Assembly: GCA_003574685.1 (NCBI GenBank)
Contig: QOCQ01000023.1
Coordinates: forward strand, 1-64,000
Source: Rhodospirillaceae bacterium SYSU D60007
GTDB lineage: Bacteria; Pseudomonadota; Alphaproteobacteria; Reyranellales; Reyranellaceae
DNA length: 64,000 nucleotides
Direction of reading: 5' to 3'
Part shown: one piece after another, positions 1-8,122 of the stretch
How the letters are laid out: each line of letters opens with the position of its first letter
Position numbering within the stretch: the first letter of the stretch is position 1
Position numbers and translations under genes: made by a program
Notes under the pieces: model-generated
Seen by the model: only the letters and a program-made list of their open reading frames with translations
Databases searched by the model: none
Told to the model about the DNA's origin: nothing

Positions 1-103
1 TCGGAACGGCATCGCAACCCTCCACCCGCAGGGCCGCAATGCTTGCCAAATCCGTCCACCATGTCTCCGTACACCCGTCCACCATGTCCCCCGTCAGCAC
101 ACC

Positions 104-158
104 TGTCGAACCATGAAGGCGTCGCAGCACCGACGGTACGTAGATTCATGGTTCGACA
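104..158. repeat. Inverted repeat upstream of the MocR gene
   Basis: A 14-nt arm (TGTCGAACCATGAA, 104-117) recurs as its exact reverse complement at 145-158, with a 27-nt loop. The sequence resembles the dispersed 'TTCATGGTTCGACAAGCT' type of intergenic repeat. It sits 30 nt before the regulator start. The first 100 nt hold no recognisable gene, only a short direct repeat (CGTCCACCATGTC, 54-66 and 76-88). Confidence 0.6.
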
Positions 159-188
159 AGCTCACCATGAAGCGGTTCTCTGACGCCC

Positions 189-1697
189 ATGCCGCGTGAC
201 CTGCCGGCCCGTAGCACCGCCGCCGCACGTGCCAACCTGTGGCTCGATCTGATTGACTTCACCGTCGATCCCGACGACGCGCAGCCGCTGTTCCAGCAGA
301 TCCATCTCGGGCTGCGGCGGTTGATCGTCTCGGGCGCCATTCCCGCCGGCGCACGCCTGCCGCCGACCCGGGCGCTTGCGGCGCGGCTGAAGGTGGCGCG
401 CACGACCACGGTCGCCGCCTACGAGCAACTGCACGCCGAGGGCGTGGTCGAGGGTCGGGTCGGCGCGGGCACCTGGGTTGTGCCGGGCCTGCGGCAGGAA
501 ACGCCCGGCCGGATGCGGCGCGGCGAAGCCGCACATAGCCCGGACGCCACAAGCCGCGCGCGGCGAAATCCCGGCGACGGCGACATTGCCAGCCAGAGCG
601 AGCTGGCGCGGCGGCCCTTTGCCACCGGCGTATGCGCCATGCCGGCGGCCTCGCAGCGCGCCTGGCGCCGGCTGGTCGTGCGGCGGCTGGGCACCATCGG
701 CAGCGCCCATCTTGGTTACGGCGATCCCTTCGGCTCGCTCGAGTTGCGGACGGCGCTGGCCGGCTATCTGCGCGTGGCGCGATCGGTCATCTGCGATCCG
801 GCGCAGATCGCCATCGTTTCCGGCACGCAGCATGGCATCGATCTGGCGCTGCGGGTGCTGTCGCGGCCAGGCGATGCCGCCTGGATCGAGGATCCCTGCT
901 ATCCCGGCGCGGCCGGCGCCTTCCGGCAGTACGGGCTGGACGTCGTGCCGGTGGCGGTGGACGAGAAGGGCCTGGACGTTGCCGCCGGCATGCGGCGCGC
1001 ACCGCACGCGAGGCTCGCCTATGTCACGCCCTCGCACCAATACCCGCTGGGCATGGCCATGCACATGTCGCGCCGGCTGGCGCTGCTGCGCTGGGCCAAA
1101 GAGACGGACGCGTGGATCATCGAGGACGACTACGACAGCGAATTCCGCTTCGAAGGCCGGCCGCAGTCTGCGCTGCAGGGCCTCGATACCGCAGGGCGTG
1201 TCATTCATATCGGCAGCCTGAGCAAGGTGCTGTTTCCCGGCTTGCGGCTGGGCTACGTGGTGATGCCGCCGGCGCTGATCGAGCGCTTTGCCCAGGCGCG
1301 GCACCTGTCCGACCGGTTCCCGGCCTCGCTCGTGCACGACGTCGTCACCGACTTCATCCTGGAGGGATCGTTCACGGCCCATATCCGCCGCACGCGGGCG
1401 CTCTACGCGCGCAGCCGCGATGCGCTCGCGGGGCTGGCAGACCGCCATCTGGCGTCCATCGGCAGCATCGCGCCGGCCGATCGGGGCATGCATCTGCTGC
1501 TTTGCCTGAAGCCGGGTCTGGACGACCGGCGCGCGGCGGAAGCAGCGGCATCCGCCGGCGTTGTCACGAAACCGCTGTCGCCGATGTATCTCGGCCGCAA
1601 GCCACGTCATGGCCTGTTGCTGGGATTCACCGGCTTCGCGCGCCCGGCCCTCGACGAAGCCGTACGCCGCCTGGCGCAGGCCTTGCGCCGGCTGTGA
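189..1697 (+). CDS. MocR/PdxR-family transcriptional regulator (GntR wHTH plus aminotransferase domain)
   Basis: This is a 502-residue chimeric regulator. Residues about 30-105 form a GntR-type winged helix (LFQQIHLGLRRLIVSGAIPAG followed by LPPTRALAARL and a wing ending GRVGAGTWVV). Residues about 150-500 form a fold-type I aminotransferase-like domain with the PLP-lysine motif SLSKVLFPG (Lys346). Family members bind DNA and sense PLP or an amino acid, often controlling vitamin B6, GABA or taurine genes. The length is normal for the family. MocR genes often control a divergent neighbour, but what lies upstream is outside the window, so the target is unknown. It is convergent with, and directly abuts, the next gene. 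Confidence 0.93.
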   Translation: MPRDLPARSTAAARANLWLDLIDFTVDPDDAQPLFQQIHLGLRRLIVSGAIPAGARLPPTRALAARLKVARTTTVAAYEQLHAEGVVEGRVGAGTWVVPGLRQETPGRMRRGEAAHSPDATSRARRNPGDGDIASQSELARRPFATGVCAMPAASQRAWRRLVVRRLGTIGSAHLGYGDPFGSLELRTALAGYLRVARSVICDPAQIAIVSGTQHGIDLALRVLSRPGDAAWIEDPCYPGAAGAFRQYGLDVVPVAVDEKGLDVAAGMRRAPHARLAYVTPSHQYPLGMAMHMSRRLALLRWAKETDAWIIEDDYDSEFRFEGRPQSALQGLDTAGRVIHIGSLSKVLFPGLRLGYVVMPPALIERFAQARHLSDRFPASLVHDVVTDFILEGSFTAHIRRTRALYARSRDALAGLADRHLASIGSIAPADRGMHLLLCLKPGLDDRRAAEAAASAGVVTKPLSPMYLGRKPRHGLLLGFTGFARPALDEAVRRLAQALRRL

Positions 1698-2321
1698 TCA
1701 GACGGACTGGACGTAGTGGTCGAAACCGTAGGCGCCTGTTGCGTCGTTCCAGGACCAGGCTTCGCCGACATGCAGGCCGCCGTCATTGAGGGCCGCGAGC
1801 CACGACAGCTCGGGCGCGTGCAGGTCAGGCGTCTGGAGGCCCACATGGGCAACATCGTCAACGACATGCACCGGCGCATCCTGCGCGGCGGACACGAACG
1901 ACACCGGCTCGCCCTCGATTGATCCCAGCATGACAAGCGGGTCAGGAAGAGTCGCCACCGGGATTGCGGTCTGCCTTGCCGCGGCGAACGCAGGCTGATC
2001 GGCGGCCAGATGCTCGGCACCGCCGACGCCGTCGAAAACCAGATCGAGGCCGGGCGCGATCGTCATCCCGTCCGGCCCGGTCCAGTCGACAGGCTCGTCG
2101 ATCGCACAAAACGCCGCCCCGGAACGCGGGATGATCTCGACCAGCGGCCGGGCGCGCAGCACCACGTCAACCGGCGCGTCATCAAGCGCCAGCGCCGCGG
2201 CCTGATCGAGCGCGGGGTCACCGGGGACCATCGACGGGTCCGCCGCGCCGGTTGTGACGGCACCGGTGGCGGCGGTGATGGCCGAGGAGGGGGTCTCGTT
2301 CATCACAGCACCAAGCGACAT
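1698..2321 (-). CDS. Hypothetical acidic protein, about 200 residues
   Basis: I do not recognise this family. The frame is clean for 207 codons and strongly acidic. The N-terminus is Ala/Thr/Pro-rich and low complexity (about residues 1-45), and the C-terminus is aromatic (WSWNDATGAYGFDHYVQSV). There is no signal peptide or membrane segment. The stop lies 1 nt from the MocR stop. Met7 (2303) is an alternative start, and neither candidate has a convincing ribosome-binding site. The acidic, modular look could fit a structural or tail-type protein, but that is a guess. Confidence 0.55.
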   Translation of the reverse strand: MSLGAVMNETPSSAITAATGAVTTGAADPSMVPGDPALDQAAALALDDAPVDVVLRARPLVEIIPRSGAAFCAIDEPVDWTGPDGMTIAPGLDLVFDGVGGAEHLAADQPAFAAARQTAIPVATLPDPLVMLGSIEGEPVSFVSAAQDAPVHVVDDVAHVGLQTPDLHAPELSWLAALNDGGLHVGEAWSWNDATGAYGFDHYVQSV

Positions 2322-2326
2322 CTCAG

Positions 2327-2401
2327 GGATATCGCCTATCTCATTGTTACAAGGACTATATCTCCAAGTTGGAACGCGCGATAGTCCTATCTATGCGATA
2401 G
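2327..2401. promoter_or_regulatory. GATAG-rich inverted-repeat region
   Basis: This stretch is AT-richer than its surroundings and carries several copies of GATAG/CTATC. It includes the 7-bp inverted repeat GGACTAT (2353-2359) / ATAGTCC (2381-2387) and CCTATCTATGCGATAG. It lies directly upstream of the leftward 207-residue gene, so it could hold that gene's promoter and an operator. No clean -35/-10 pair is visible. Confidence 0.3.
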
Positions 2402-2407
2402 CCCAAT

Positions 2408-2743
2408 CTAGAGGACACGGCCGTCGGGGAGCCATTCGCTCCGGCGGTCCTCGATCTCCAGCACCCACAGGTCGGGATCGCGTGAGACCTGGCGGGCGAT
2501 GTAGGCGTCGGCATCGGCTTCGGGCACAGGGTCCGGCCCTGTTGCGCGCAACCAGGTCGGTTCTTCATCCAGCGCATTCGCCGGCGCATAGACAACCGTG
2601 CCGGCGGCAAAGCGCATGACCTTGATCAGCACCGATCCGGCGTCCGGATCGCCGCGGCGCACGACATAGGCAGGAATGTTCCGCCGGTCGCAGAGCCGCA
2701 CCTGCGCCGAGATCCACAGCCGCGTGGTCAGACCCATTGCCAT
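2408..2743 (-). CDS. DUF1491 family protein
   Basis: A small alphaproteobacterial protein recognised as DUF1491 by its layout: TTRLWISAQVRLCDRRNIPAYVVRRGDPDAG, then VLIKV and a C-terminal YIARQVSRDPDLWVLEIEDR. Function is unknown. The frame stays open to 2809, but the upstream part is Arg-rich and not family-like, so I place the start at the ATG at 2743. ATG 2737 is equally possible. No strong ribosome-binding site is visible. The family is usually about 110 residues, matching the 111 here. Confidence 0.8.
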   Translation of the reverse strand: MAMGLTTRLWISAQVRLCDRRNIPAYVVRRGDPDAGSVLIKVMRFAAGTVVYAPANALDEEPTWLRATGPDPVPEADADAYIARQVSRDPDLWVLEIEDRRSEWLPDGRVL

Positions 2744-2818
2744 GGTGATGGTTATAGCGGCGCGCCGGCGTCGTCGGAAACCTTCGCCGGAACGGCGGTG
2801 CATCCGCATTCATGATTT

Positions 2819-2838
2819 TTCCCCCGGAGGGGGAAGGC
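2819..2838. repeat. Solo copy of the G/C-rich palindromic repeat core
   Basis: TTCCCCCGGAGGGGGAA is a short self-complementary core. It is also found as the outer arm of the larger elements at 6879-7018, 10083-10206 and 53652-53775. It sits just after the stop of the leftward P450 and, read leftward, is followed by an A run, so it may also act as a terminator. Confidence 0.6.
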
Positions 2839-2843
2839 ACATG

Positions 2844-3932
2844 TCAGCCGAACACGGGAATGCGGGTGTTCACCGATGGCTGGTACGTCAGGTCGTTCAC
2901 CAGCGATTGGCTTACGGCACCGTCGGCAATCAACTGCGCGACGCCTGCTTGCGCGATGGTTTGCGCGAGAAGCTCGCCCGGACAGGCATGCGCGCCAATG
3001 CCGAAGGTGAAGCAGCGCCTGTCCGGTCGCGCGATATCGAATCGCGATGGATCGGCGTTGGCGGCCGGGTCGCGGTTGGCGGTCGCCAGCACCACGAGGA
3101 TGGCATCGCCCGCGCGCATCGGCTGGCCGGCCACGACGCCATCGGCCGCAACGAAGCGACGCGTGTTCTGCACCGGCGGGTCGTACCGCGACACTTCCGC
3201 CAGGACATCGCGCAGAAGGGCGGGCTGCGATGCGACCGCCGCGCGCAAATCGGCATGGCGGGCCAGCGCCACCAGCGTGTTGCCGATCAGCCCGGCCGTC
3301 GCGTCGTAAGCCTGCGACAGCAGCCCTATGGCATTGCTGACGGCGGCTTCGTCGCGCCCCCGCATCGCCGGCAGGCCGCGGAACAGATCCAGCAGACTGG
3401 CAGCCGCCGACTGGCCGCGCAGGAGCGCATCGGCAGCGGCGCCGGGGGCAATGCAACGCACGAAATCGCGCGTCCATCCCGCAACGTCTGAAAGACGGTC
3501 TCCCGGCACGCCCAGCAGCGCGCCCACCACATGCGATGACAGCGCGGCAGGATGCTGTTTGAGATCGAGGTTTTGCGCCCAGCGCGCGGCCTGCAATTCG
3601 GCCTGCGCGGTGCTGATTGTTGAGAGTGTGGCCGATACCGCCTGCTTCAAGGGGCAATGGCGCTCGCCGTCATTCATCCGCACGAGGTGCCCGAAGATGT
3701 GTCCCGCCGGCGTATCAAGCAGCGCTGCAGGCACCGGCTCGCCGGGCGGCCGTACGCGGCACAGCGAGCTTCCCAGCACCGCACTCACGTCATCGGCGCT
3801 GGCGGCGATCCACAGGCCCAGCCGCGCGTCGCGATGAATGGGCCGTTGCACGAGTTCGGCATAGTACGGATACGGGTCGGGATGGGTGACGGCGGCGATC
3901 GGATCGGACGGCAGAAGCATCTTTCCCCTCAT
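2844..3932 (-). CDS. Cytochrome P450 (short, atypical I-helix)
   Basis: A 362-residue soluble bacterial P450, shorter than the usual 400-420. The haem loop FTFGIGAHACPG carries the thiolate Cys317. The K-helix EVSRYD (ExxR) and the NTRRF/ANRDPAANADPSRFDI segments are in order. The I-helix reads DATAGLIGNTL instead of the usual AGxDT(T/S), so the acid-alcohol pair used for O2 protonation is not evident. The start overlaps the upstream permease stop (ATGA, 3929-3932), indicating translational coupling. Met5 (3920) could instead be the start. Redox partners are not encoded nearby. The substrate is unknown; the enzyme could be a peroxygenase-like or otherwise specialised P450. Confidence 0.88.
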   Translation of the reverse strand: MRGKMLLPSDPIAAVTHPDPYPYYAELVQRPIHRDARLGLWIAASADDVSAVLGSSLCRVRPPGEPVPAALLDTPAGHIFGHLVRMNDGERHCPLKQAVSATLSTISTAQAELQAARWAQNLDLKQHPAALSSHVVGALLGVPGDRLSDVAGWTRDFVRCIAPGAAADALLRGQSAAASLLDLFRGLPAMRGRDEAAVSNAIGLLSQAYDATAGLIGNTLVALARHADLRAAVASQPALLRDVLAEVSRYDPPVQNTRRFVAADGVVAGQPMRAGDAILVVLATANRDPAANADPSRFDIARPDRRCFTFGIGAHACPGELLAQTIAQAGVAQLIADGAVSQSLVNDLTYQPSVNTRIPVFG

Positions 3933-4402
3933 GGCTGGCGCGTGCGCGCAGCCATAGTCTCTCCGACGCGATCGTCTTGTGGCGGACCATCGTTTCGGTC
4001 GGGATCGAAGTCCCCGTCGAACTCGGGCACGCCTTTCCTGCGGGCCAGCGTTGCCAGCCGGATGTAGCCCTGCCGGAACCGCTCGATCTCCTGGTCCGAC
4101 AGCTCTTCGAGATTGAGCAGCGAGTTGTGCGCCTCGGCGGTTGCGCGCAAAAGCTCGTCGATCTTGATCTGCAAGGCGGCGTTGTCGCGGTTCTGCGTGT
4201 TTTGGATCAGGAAGACGACCAGGAAGGTCACGATCGTCGTGCCCGTGTTGATCGTGAGCTGCCAGGCGTCGGAGAAGCCGACGAGTGGCCCTATGGCCGC
4301 CCAGACGACCACCATCACGCAGGCGCCGGCAAAGACCAGCGGTCTGCCGACTTCATGGGCGACGCGGGCGGCAAAGCGGGTGAACCGGCTCGCACCCTTC
4401 AT
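3929..4402 (-). CDS. Low-affinity iron permease family protein
   Basis: A 157-residue protein of the Fe_permease (low-affinity iron permease) type. Two N-terminal membrane helices (about 21-40 and 52-68) flank GFSDAWQLTINTGTTIVTFLVVFLIQ. The family-typical tail follows: QNTQNRDNAALQIKIDELLRA, then an acidic C-terminus ending RKGVPEFD. I chose the ATG at 4402 because the family signature begins there; the frame stays open to 5623 but that stretch is antisense to the serine hydrolase. It overlaps the P450 by 4 nt. Transport of iron is the family assumption; many bacterial members are untested. Confidence 0.85.
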   Translation of the reverse strand: MKGASRFTRFAARVAHEVGRPLVFAGACVMVVVWAAIGPLVGFSDAWQLTINTGTTIVTFLVVFLIQNTQNRDNAALQIKIDELLRATAEAHNSLLNLEELSDQEIERFRQGYIRLATLARRKGVPEFDGDFDPDRNDGPPQDDRVGETMAARTRQP

Positions 4403-4477
4403 GCTATATCTCCTTGTCCGGACACGGCCTGAACGGCGGCTGCGTACGACGGTTCCGCCTACGCTTGGGGGCTTCAC

Positions 4478-5536
4478 ATGAACGACAATGGCGGTTTCGC
4501 GGAAGCCGTTGCCTATGCCGAGGCGCATGACTCGTCGTGCCCGCGAAGCCTGTACCTGCCCGACGGCCGGTACTGGCCCACGGCCGAGGCGGGCGAGCAG
4601 CCGCCCTTCGACGCGGTGCTTGGGCCGGTCACGCCGCGCGGCGGGCCGGCCGGGCTGATCCTGCACCGCGGGCGCATCGCCGCCCAATGGGGCGATCCCG
4701 ACCGGCCCGACATGACCTTCAGCATCGCCAAGAGCTACCTTGCGCTGCTGGCAGGTCTTGCGGTGGGCGATGGACTGATCCGCAACCTCGATGACCGCGT
4801 GGCCGATGTTGTGCCGGACGAGGGCTTCACCAGCGCGCAGAACCGCGGCATCACCTGGCGCCATCTGCTGCAGCTCACCAGCGAATGGGAAGGCACGCTG
4901 TTCGACAAGCCCGACCTGGTCGATCGCAATCGCAGCGTCGGCGGCGCACAGGCCGCGGCACCCAAGGGAAGCTTCCGCGCGCTGCAGCCGCCCGGTACCT
5001 ACTGGGAATACAACGACGTTCGCGTCAACCGGCTCTCGCTGTCGCTGCTGCAGCTCTTCCGCGAGCCGCTGCCCGACGTGCTGAAGCGCCGCATCATGGA
5101 TCCGATCGGCGCCTCCGATACATGGCGGTGGGACGGCTACCGCAACGCCATGGTCGATATCGGTGGACGCAGGATGGTGTCGGTGCCGGGCGGCGGGCAT
5201 TGGGGCGGCGGCATCGTGATCAGCGCCCGCGATCATGCCCGTGTTGGCATGCTGGTGGCTTCGGATGGCCTCTGCGAGGGCAAGCGCATCCTGCCGGAAG
5301 GCTGGTGCGCCGCGCTGCGGCAGCCCTGCGCCATCGCGCCGTGGTACGGCCTCTTGTGGTGGCTGAATACGGAGCGCCGGCAATTCCCGGCAGCACCGGA
5401 GAGCAGCTACTTCGCCCTGGGCTGGGGTGCGCATATCCTCTGGATCGATCCCGAACACGATCTGGTCGTCGTGGTCCGCTGGATCGACCGCGCCCACGCC
5501 AACGGCTTCATCGAGCGCGTCCTTGCAAGCCTGTGA
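4478..5536 (+). CDS. Serine hydrolase, beta-lactamase (class C)/penicillin-binding fold
   Basis: A 352-residue member of the beta-lactamase/esterase superfamily. The nucleophile motif is SIAK (Ser82, Lys85) and the second motif is YND (Tyr178-Asn-Asp). A C-terminal GWGAHILWIDPEHDLVVVVR corresponds to the third (KTG/HxG) strand. There is no signal peptide, so it is probably cytoplasmic. Substrates in this family range from esters and lactones to D-peptides. It is divergent from the iron permease and 7 nt upstream of the CYP153-like gene, which suggests a two-gene operon, with the hydrolase perhaps acting on an ester or amide formed or released in P450 metabolism (inference). Confidence 0.85.
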   Translation: MNDNGGFAEAVAYAEAHDSSCPRSLYLPDGRYWPTAEAGEQPPFDAVLGPVTPRGGPAGLILHRGRIAAQWGDPDRPDMTFSIAKSYLALLAGLAVGDGLIRNLDDRVADVVPDEGFTSAQNRGITWRHLLQLTSEWEGTLFDKPDLVDRNRSVGGAQAAAPKGSFRALQPPGTYWEYNDVRVNRLSLSLLQLFREPLPDVLKRRIMDPIGASDTWRWDGYRNAMVDIGGRRMVSVPGGGHWGGGIVISARDHARVGMLVASDGLCEGKRILPEGWCAALRQPCAIAPWYGLLWWLNTERRQFPAAPESSYFALGWGAHILWIDPEHDLVVVVRWIDRAHANGFIERVLASL

Positions 5537-5543
5537 GGGTCCC

Positions 5544-6812
5544 ATGACCACATCCGCACAAGCCGCTATTGCGACGGACATTGATGCCGTTGACATCGAC
5601 GCGATGCCGCTGACGCGGATCAACGTCAGCGATCCGCAGCTCTACCAGGACGATACGTGGCGGCCCCTGTTCGCACGGTTGCGCCGCGAGGATCCGGTTC
5701 ACTACTGCCCGGACAGCCCGTACGGGCCGTACTGGTCGGTCACCCGCTACAAGGACATCATGGATGTCGAGCTGAACCACGCCGTCTATTCCTCCTCGGC
5801 GGAGCTGGGAGGGATTCAGATCACGGACGCGACTCTCGGCCGCGAGGTCGTGAGCTTCATCCGCATGGACCCGCCCGGCCATACGGTGCGGCGGCGCACA
5901 GTGGCGCCGATCGTTGGTCCGGCCAACCTCGCCAATCTGGAGGCAACGATCCGGCAACGCACGGCAGGCGTGCTCGATGGCCTGCCGCGCAACGAGACCT
6001 TCGACTGGGTGGACCGCGTGTCGATCGAGCTGACGACCATGATGCTGGCCACCTTGTTTGATTTTCCGTGGGAGGATCGCCGCAAACTTACCTGGTGGTC
6101 CGATGTCGCCATTGCCAATGTCAATGCACCCGATGCTCCAGTGAGGAGCGAGGACGAGCGCTTCGCCGAGCTCGGCCGCATGGCTGAATATTTCTCGCGG
6201 CTGTGGAACGAACGTGTCAATGCGGCGCCGAAATTCGACCTGATCTCGATGCTGGCGCACGGTGAATCCACGCGCAACATGACTCCGGCCGAGTTCGTCG
6301 GCACGCTGGCGCTGCTGATCGTGGGCGGCAATGATACGACACGCAATACGATGTCAGGCGGCCTGCTCGCGCTGCATCAGAATCCGGAGCAGTGGCGCAA
6401 GCTGCGCGCCAATGCCGCGCTGGTGCCGAGCCTGGTCGCCGAAACCATCCGCTACCAGACGCCGGTGATCCATATGCGCCGCACGGCCCTGGCCGACGCA
6501 GAGCTGGGCGGCAAGCACATCCGCAAGGGCGACAAGGTGGTGATGTGGTACATCTCGGGCAATCGCGATGAGACCGCCATCGACGCGCCCGAGGATTTCA
6601 TCGTCGACCGCGCCAAACCGCGCCAGCATCTTTCTTACGGCGCCGGCATCCACCGCTGCGTCGGTGATCGGCTGGCCGACCTCCAGTTGCGCATTCTGTG
6701 GGAGGAAATCCTGCGACGCGACCTTGACATCGAGGTCGCAGGACCGCCGAAGCGGCTCTATTCCAACTTCCTGCGCGGCTTTCGCGAGCTTCCCGTCCGG
6801 ATCAACGCCTGA
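5544..6812 (+). CDS. Cytochrome P450, CYP153-like
   Basis: A 422-residue P450 with complete motifs: I-helix LLIVGGNDTTRNTMSGG, K-helix ETIRYQ and haem loop HLSYGAGIHRCVG (Cys372). The GGNDTTRN(S/T)M segment, the YKDIMDVELNHAVYSS N-terminal stretch and the GIHRCVG loop match what I know of the CYP153 terminal alkane/fatty-acid hydroxylase group, so I call it CYP153-like; assignment to the subfamily needs alignment. Start ATG 5544 follows GAGGGT. No ferredoxin or ferredoxin reductase is seen nearby, unlike classical CYP153 operons. It sits 7 nt after the serine hydrolase. Confidence 0.9.
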   Translation: MTTSAQAAIATDIDAVDIDAMPLTRINVSDPQLYQDDTWRPLFARLRREDPVHYCPDSPYGPYWSVTRYKDIMDVELNHAVYSSSAELGGIQITDATLGREVVSFIRMDPPGHTVRRRTVAPIVGPANLANLEATIRQRTAGVLDGLPRNETFDWVDRVSIELTTMMLATLFDFPWEDRRKLTWWSDVAIANVNAPDAPVRSEDERFAELGRMAEYFSRLWNERVNAAPKFDLISMLAHGESTRNMTPAEFVGTLALLIVGGNDTTRNTMSGGLLALHQNPEQWRKLRANAALVPSLVAETIRYQTPVIHMRRTALADAELGGKHIRKGDKVVMWYISGNRDETAIDAPEDFIVDRAKPRQHLSYGAGIHRCVGDRLADLQLRILWEEILRRDLDIEVAGPPKRLYSNFLRGFRELPVRINA

Positions 6813-6878
6813 GGCATGCTGGTGCCTGTCCTTCCCCCGAAGGCGCTACGGCGTGGACATAGGCCAGGCATTCATGGG

Positions 6879-7018
6879 CCTTCCCCCGGAGGGGGAAGGT
6901 GGCGCGCCAGCGCCGGAAGGGGGATGCCGCCACAAGCGCAGCGTTCAAATACGACACTCCGCACGTGTTGAGACATCCCCCTTCCGCCCTTCGGGCACCT
7001 TCCCCCTCCGGGGGAAGG
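6879..7018. repeat. Palindromic intergenic repeat element, copy 1
   Basis: A 140-nt element with exactly complementary 21-nt ends built on TTCCCCCGGAGGGGGAA. Inside is a second inverted stem, CGGAAGGGGGATG versus CATCCCCCTTCCG. It lies between the converging CYP153-like gene and the alpha/beta hydrolase. Related full copies are at 10083-10206 (same orientation) and 53652-53775 (opposite orientation). It could act as a bidirectional terminator as well as being a dispersed repeat. Confidence 0.85.
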
Positions 7019-7021
7019 CAA

Positions 7022-7960
7022 TTACGTAGGGAGGCGGTCGAGCATTTGCGGCAGGAGGGCGTTGAAGGCGTCGGCGGCCTCGTAGGCCACCCAGTGGCCG
7101 GCGCCGGCGATATATTGCAGGTCGATGTCGGGCTGATGGGCACGCAGCACGGCTTCGCGCTGGTCCGTATATGGCCAGGCAGTGACGTCGAACTCGCCCC
7201 AGATCGCGCAAAGCCGCGTGCGGATCTTCGGCAGCACGTCGCTCAGCACGCCGGCCTTGGACATCCAGCGGCTCTTGGTACGGGCGCGCGTGGTGTTCAT
7301 GATCTGCATGTGGATCGCCACGCCGTCGATGGCGGCCGGATCGGCGAACATCAGCAGCTCCAGATTGCGCCGCGCCTCGGCCGCGAGTCTTTCGGCTGGC
7401 ATGTCGCGCGACAGGCGCGTCAGCTCGCCGCGCTGCTGGCGCGGCAGGCGCAGGCCGCCGGGACCGACAAGGGTGACGCTGCGCAGGCGTTCGTCGAGGA
7501 GCGTCGAGACGTGCCCGCCGATCATGCCGCCGAAGGAGAAGCCGCAGATGTCATAGCGCTGGTCGCGTGGCAGGATCTGGTCCATCGCGCCCTTGACCTC
7601 GCGCGTGACGGACCAGACATCGCGCACATCGTCGGGCGGGTCGCTGTCGCCCAGCCCCGGCAGATCGGCCGCGTAGACAGTGTAGCGCTGCGATAGCGGC
7701 ACCACGTTGCGGATCCAGTGGATCCACGAGCCGTAGCCGCCGTGGAACAGCACCAGCAGCGGCTTGCCCGAGCCGGCACCCCAGATGTGCCACATCATGC
7801 GTCCGTTATTGGGCATCGGCACCCGCACGGCCTCGGCCAGCGACTCGATATCGGCGATGTGTTCGGCGGCCGTGCGGCCATCGGGCATGCGCGGCACGGC
7901 GGAGAAATCCGGCATCAGACCTGCGACGTTCAACTCGGTTTCCTGTGGTTCGTTCGACAA
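7022..7960 (-). CDS. Alpha/beta hydrolase
   Basis: A 312-residue alpha/beta hydrolase. The oxyanion strand is LLVLFHGGYGSW, the nucleophile elbow is GFSFGG (Ser142), the acid is probably Asp in WGEFDVTAW, and the catalytic His is in GAGHWVAYE. There is no signal peptide. The N-terminal 50 residues precede the fold and carry family-specific AEHIADIESLAEAV. It resembles esterases or C-C bond hydrolases of aromatic and meta-cleavage pathways, but the substrate is not readable. It is divergent from the CoA transferase across a 162-nt gap, so the two may share a regulatory region. Confidence 0.88.
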   Translation of the reverse strand: MSNEPQETELNVAGLMPDFSAVPRMPDGRTAAEHIADIESLAEAVRVPMPNNGRMMWHIWGAGSGKPLLVLFHGGYGSWIHWIRNVVPLSQRYTVYAADLPGLGDSDPPDDVRDVWSVTREVKGAMDQILPRDQRYDICGFSFGGMIGGHVSTLLDERLRSVTLVGPGGLRLPRQQRGELTRLSRDMPAERLAAEARRNLELLMFADPAAIDGVAIHMQIMNTTRARTKSRWMSKAGVLSDVLPKIRTRLCAIWGEFDVTAWPYTDQREAVLRAHQPDIDLQYIAGAGHWVAYEAADAFNALLPQMLDRLPT

Positions 7961-8122
7961 TGTCGGACACTATGCATGGCGTCAGCGACCGGCTGGGACG
8001 GAAGGTGCATGCCTGGAATGCAAGGCACCTTTTCACGGATGGTCCGCGCTGCGATGCGCGCAGCGCAGCGGCGGAGGCTATAGGGATCGACCCGCTTCCC
8101 CCTGCGCCATGGAGATGATGGC

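Noticed and set aside
162-1610. Long leftward open frame of 482 codons opposite the MocR gene
   Set aside because: It is a high-GC antisense shadow: Arg/Ala/His-rich, no domain, while the plus frame has complete MocR motifs.
4403-5623. Leftward open frame extending the iron permease to 564 residues
   Set aside because: The added part is antisense to the serine hydrolase and has no family sequence; permease homology begins at the ATG at 4402.
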